From Aulostomus chinensis (Eukaryota; Chordata; Actinopteri; Syngnathiformes; Aulostomidae): DNA of 64,000 bases. Position numbers and translations under genes: made by a program. The stretch covers positions 12,298,501 through 12,362,500 of the forward strand of contig JBBMOA010000013.1 of assembly GCA_037954235.1 (NCBI GenBank), written 5' to 3'. Below the pieces are notes generated by a model. The model had not been told where the DNA came from. It saw only the letters and a list, made by a program, of their open reading frames with translations, and did not search any database. Positions within the stretch are counted from its first letter, which is position 1. The number at the start of each line of letters is the position of its first letter. Positions 61,078 to 64,000 of this stretch are shown here, piece after piece.

Positions 61078-64000
61078 TGGCTTGGGAAGGAGAAGTGCTA
61101 TGAAGCATGAACAGTCTCTGTCGACCTTCAAGAAAGAGAGCTCGGCAGGATGAAGTTTGGCACTTTATAATTAGAGATGAGGGGCTGGAGCAGCAAACAA
61201 TGCATTTCAACCAGCACACATCAATGTCTTCTACTGCCAGTACAATATCCAGGCTAAGATTTGGCATGACTCTCATAATAACATGACTGACTCCACATTT
61301 CATGATATGATCGCTTTTCAGCGTTCTCAGTCGCTATTAAGAAAGGTTCGCCGGTTTTCTATACACTCACTTTCTCCATCTGTGTGAGTGTGAGTCTTTC
61401 AGTGAAAGACGCACGAGCCTTAACACCGTGCTCTTCCAAAGCTGTCAGCCTTGACCTTTAAGAGGGTTTTAATAAAGGCATAATTGACACTGAAAGACAG
61501 TTGCGGCAGGAATACAAAAAGCTAGAGAAAGGTCTAAATGAAACATAATTTTCCTTAAAAGTAAAATAAGCTGCGTTTGAAGACAGTACATCATGATCTC
61601 CCTGAGCGTGATCGCTATGCTGCAGGTGTGTGTTGCAGTCTGCCCACACACCTTGAATATCTATTACAACCTTGACATAGAAATAAAAAGGGATTAAATA
61701 TACAATAGAAAGATATAGGTATGTATTCTGCAAAAAAAAAAGTTTAAAAAATATATATATCTGAGAGAAAACGCACATGTAGAGAAACACAAAGCATGTC
61801 TGCTGCCTCCTCTAAATCTCTGCAGCGTGTCTTGAAATGGAGATGAGGCTGACATCAAGCACAGATAAGCAACAAGGAGGCCTGTGGGCCAGCACACAGA
61901 AGACAACCACTAAATCTTACAGCTCGTAGCCAATATGAGGTTCATGCTGTATGCCAACAAAACATCACATCAGATGTCTGGTGCCAAATATTAGATAGAG
62001 TGTGTTGTATGTAAGTAGATAAAGAGCTCACGGTCGGCGGTGCAGGATAAGAGCAGTAACACACATGTACATTAGAGGAGGGCGGGGTGTTCGTCAGGGT
62101 ACCAGAAACGACGAAGGAGAATAGCACCACGTCAGTAGTATCGCCGCTTAGTGGTAATTTTCTAAACATGTCGGTATCCGTCTGATCACCTAAAATCGAT
62201 TTCAGCCCAGCAAATCAATCAGTTTCTTCATTTTTGCTTTCACAAGGAGGCTCATGCTGGCATCTTTTAATCCCACCTAAATGATTGACAGATATCAGAA
62301 ATATTTGCACTGTTTGAATATTTGGCAAGAGGTGTGTCTTGCGGAGTGTTTACCGGAGATGTAACGTCTATGGCCATGCATGCTAGTTGCAGTCGGTCTT
62401 AAAGAGTTTTCACTCAATACTGGAACAAATCAAGACGGTCCATGAGAAAAAGACTGTATTCGTCACCTCAGCAAATATTTCTCAGTCTATGATCTCAGTC
62501 CCTGGTGTTGTGGTCCTGTCTGGATTGTGAAAATGTTCAGTTTTGGAAGAGTGACCCTAAGATAGCCAGACTGGTGGTGATGGCCAACTGGTAAGAGAAC
62601 GGAAGAGTTAACGTCCCTCTCTAAAGATCAGCCTCCAAGGTGGACGCTGTCCAGCTAGCAAGCAGCCAGCGAGCCACCGTCATGCTAGCCTGCAAACTCC
62701 AAGGCAAGGTCAAACACCTCCTTTTGAATAGTTCCAGAAACAGGCTGTCAAGACTGATTGGCAAGTCCTGCCCCTGCCTCCCCTGAACCACCAGCATGTC
62801 CTTCACCTGTTTATATAATCCAGCAGTCCAACTTTGATAGTTTGGCCATTTGCTGTTGGCCCCCTTGTGCTGGATCCACCAAGGTCACCACAGCTCCACG
62901 GTGCTTGTGCCGGCCAGGCTGCAGCTGCAGCATTTCTAATTAAAAAGGGGATTCTTTCATAATCATTATTTTATATCAACTCAAACTATTTATGAATACT
63001 CTACTCCATTTCTGACAAAAGATCCCCCTAAATGTCTCACCCTGGTCCTTAAAGGAATGTTCCACCACAAAAACACCACGATTAATCAGAGCAAAACTTT
63101 AGCACCGGCGGGAAATTTGGTGTGGCGCTTTTTAATTCAGACGGACAAACTCTGAAGCTTACTTGATCTTTTGTGTAACCCCCCCCCCCCCCCCCCCAAA
63201 AAATAAAAGTGTTGCATTTAAAAATATTTTTGTCAGACACTTTGGTAAATATTTTGCCACCAAAACCCCCTCAAGTGTGTAATTTGTCTTGCATTTCTAA
63301 TTGATGAGCAGCAACCTGGAAGCTTTTGAGCAGGTTAGTTTACCAACTCATTATTCAATTATTCATGATGAACAAATACTCCAGTATTTACCATGTACCT
63401 GGTAATTTTTTATGTTCTCCTGGTGATGTATGAATGTGTAATTGCTGATCATATACTCAAATATATGAGTTTAATTTAAGGGCCATAGTCCCATTGATCT
63501 ATTTTAATGTCTTTAATCGGGGTAGTTCATGTACGCTCAGGTTTCCAAGACTCAGGACGACTTGCGTTCATTCTGATTTCTTCCGGGTTTTTTTTGGTTT
63601 TTTTTCAAATTTCTTGTTGTTTTGTGCGGCAATGTCAAAATTCCCAAGCTTGTTCAGAGTGTTGAGGCTTACTTACTTTTGATTTTAATGTTGCTGTCTG
63701 TAATTTCTTTTCGTTCCGAAACATGAAGTTAGAATGGATATAAAAAGGAAATGAGGAGGTCTCCATGTTCCAGGCTACAGTAAAGTAGCAGTAACTAACA
63801 TTTGCTATGTTTATCTACACACAACTTCACCGAATCACCGATTTGGATTTAACTGAGCCAAATATCATGCATTACACCAGAAATCCAAAGTCAGCCTCTC
63901 TGCACCCTCAATGTTAACATAAACCTGAAACAAAAGAATTTTTTTAAAAAAGCGTCATTCTTTTTTAGTTTATGCAGTTAGAAAGTTCAGCTCTCTACGT
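61077..64000. other. 5' flank to window edge, nothing recognised
   Basis: Apart from the C19-A6 run, no feature is supported. The neighbouring gene must lie beyond the right edge. Confidence 0.5.
63179..63203. repeat. C19-A6 homopolymer junction
   Basis: Nineteen C directly followed by six A. Confidence 0.94.

Noticed and set aside
62621..62806. 61-codon minus-strand ORF with a protein-like look (ISLDSLFLELFKRRC)
   Set aside because: Too short, no recognised family and no supporting neighbours; could be a repeat fragment.

Overview
The window is vertebrate nuclear DNA, almost certainly from a ray-finned fish and probably a percomorph. The reasons are intron-split exons with GT-AG sites, many (CA)n tracts, tRNA-derived SINEs with the LINE-type 3' tails common in percomorph genomes, a decayed Tc1-like transposon, and exons of an AMPA-type glutamate receptor. 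Only one protein-coding gene can be supported: the 5' end of gria3 (GluA3) on the minus strand.

Gene layout (minus strand, read right to left): exon 1 with the start codon at 27064..26986; intron 1 of 435 bp; exon 2 at 26550..26392; intron 2 of about 26.0 kb; exon 3 at 346..107; then the start of intron 3 running off the left edge. The three exons join in phase (79 + 159 + 240 nt, each leaving one base). They encode the signal peptide and about the first 140 residues of the extracellular amino-terminal domain. Ligand-binding, channel and C-terminal exons lie outside the window.

Intron 2 (347-26391) holds two SINE copies of one family (1473-1790, 15386-15757) with target-site duplications, the 3' end of a LINE (about 6254-6703), several microsatellites and long unique stretches. 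One stretch (about 17.4-18.3 kb) carries a 25-bp near-perfect direct repeat and looks like a conserved non-coding region, though this could not be tested.

The 37 kb to the right (27.1-64.0 kb) is the 5' flank of gria3, and no second gene is recognisable there. It holds the presumed promoter/5' leader with a (GA)n-G19 tract and short upstream ORFs, paired CA microsatellites, a poly(A)-ended retroposon-like unit, two SINEs of a second family (41036-41301, 46695-46937), an 18-copy 23-bp minisatellite with a 69-bp higher-order period (44445-44868), an adjacent AT tandem block, an inactivated Tc1-like element with recognisable terminal inverted repeats (49643-50787), an old SINE remnant, and several short perfect inverted repeats. 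Nine G/C homopolymers of 11 bp or more are scattered through the window, several abutting A-runs.

I found no new multi-gene system. The most distinctive structures are the higher-order minisatellite, the inverted-repeat sites upstream of gria3 and the architecture of the gria3 5' leader.
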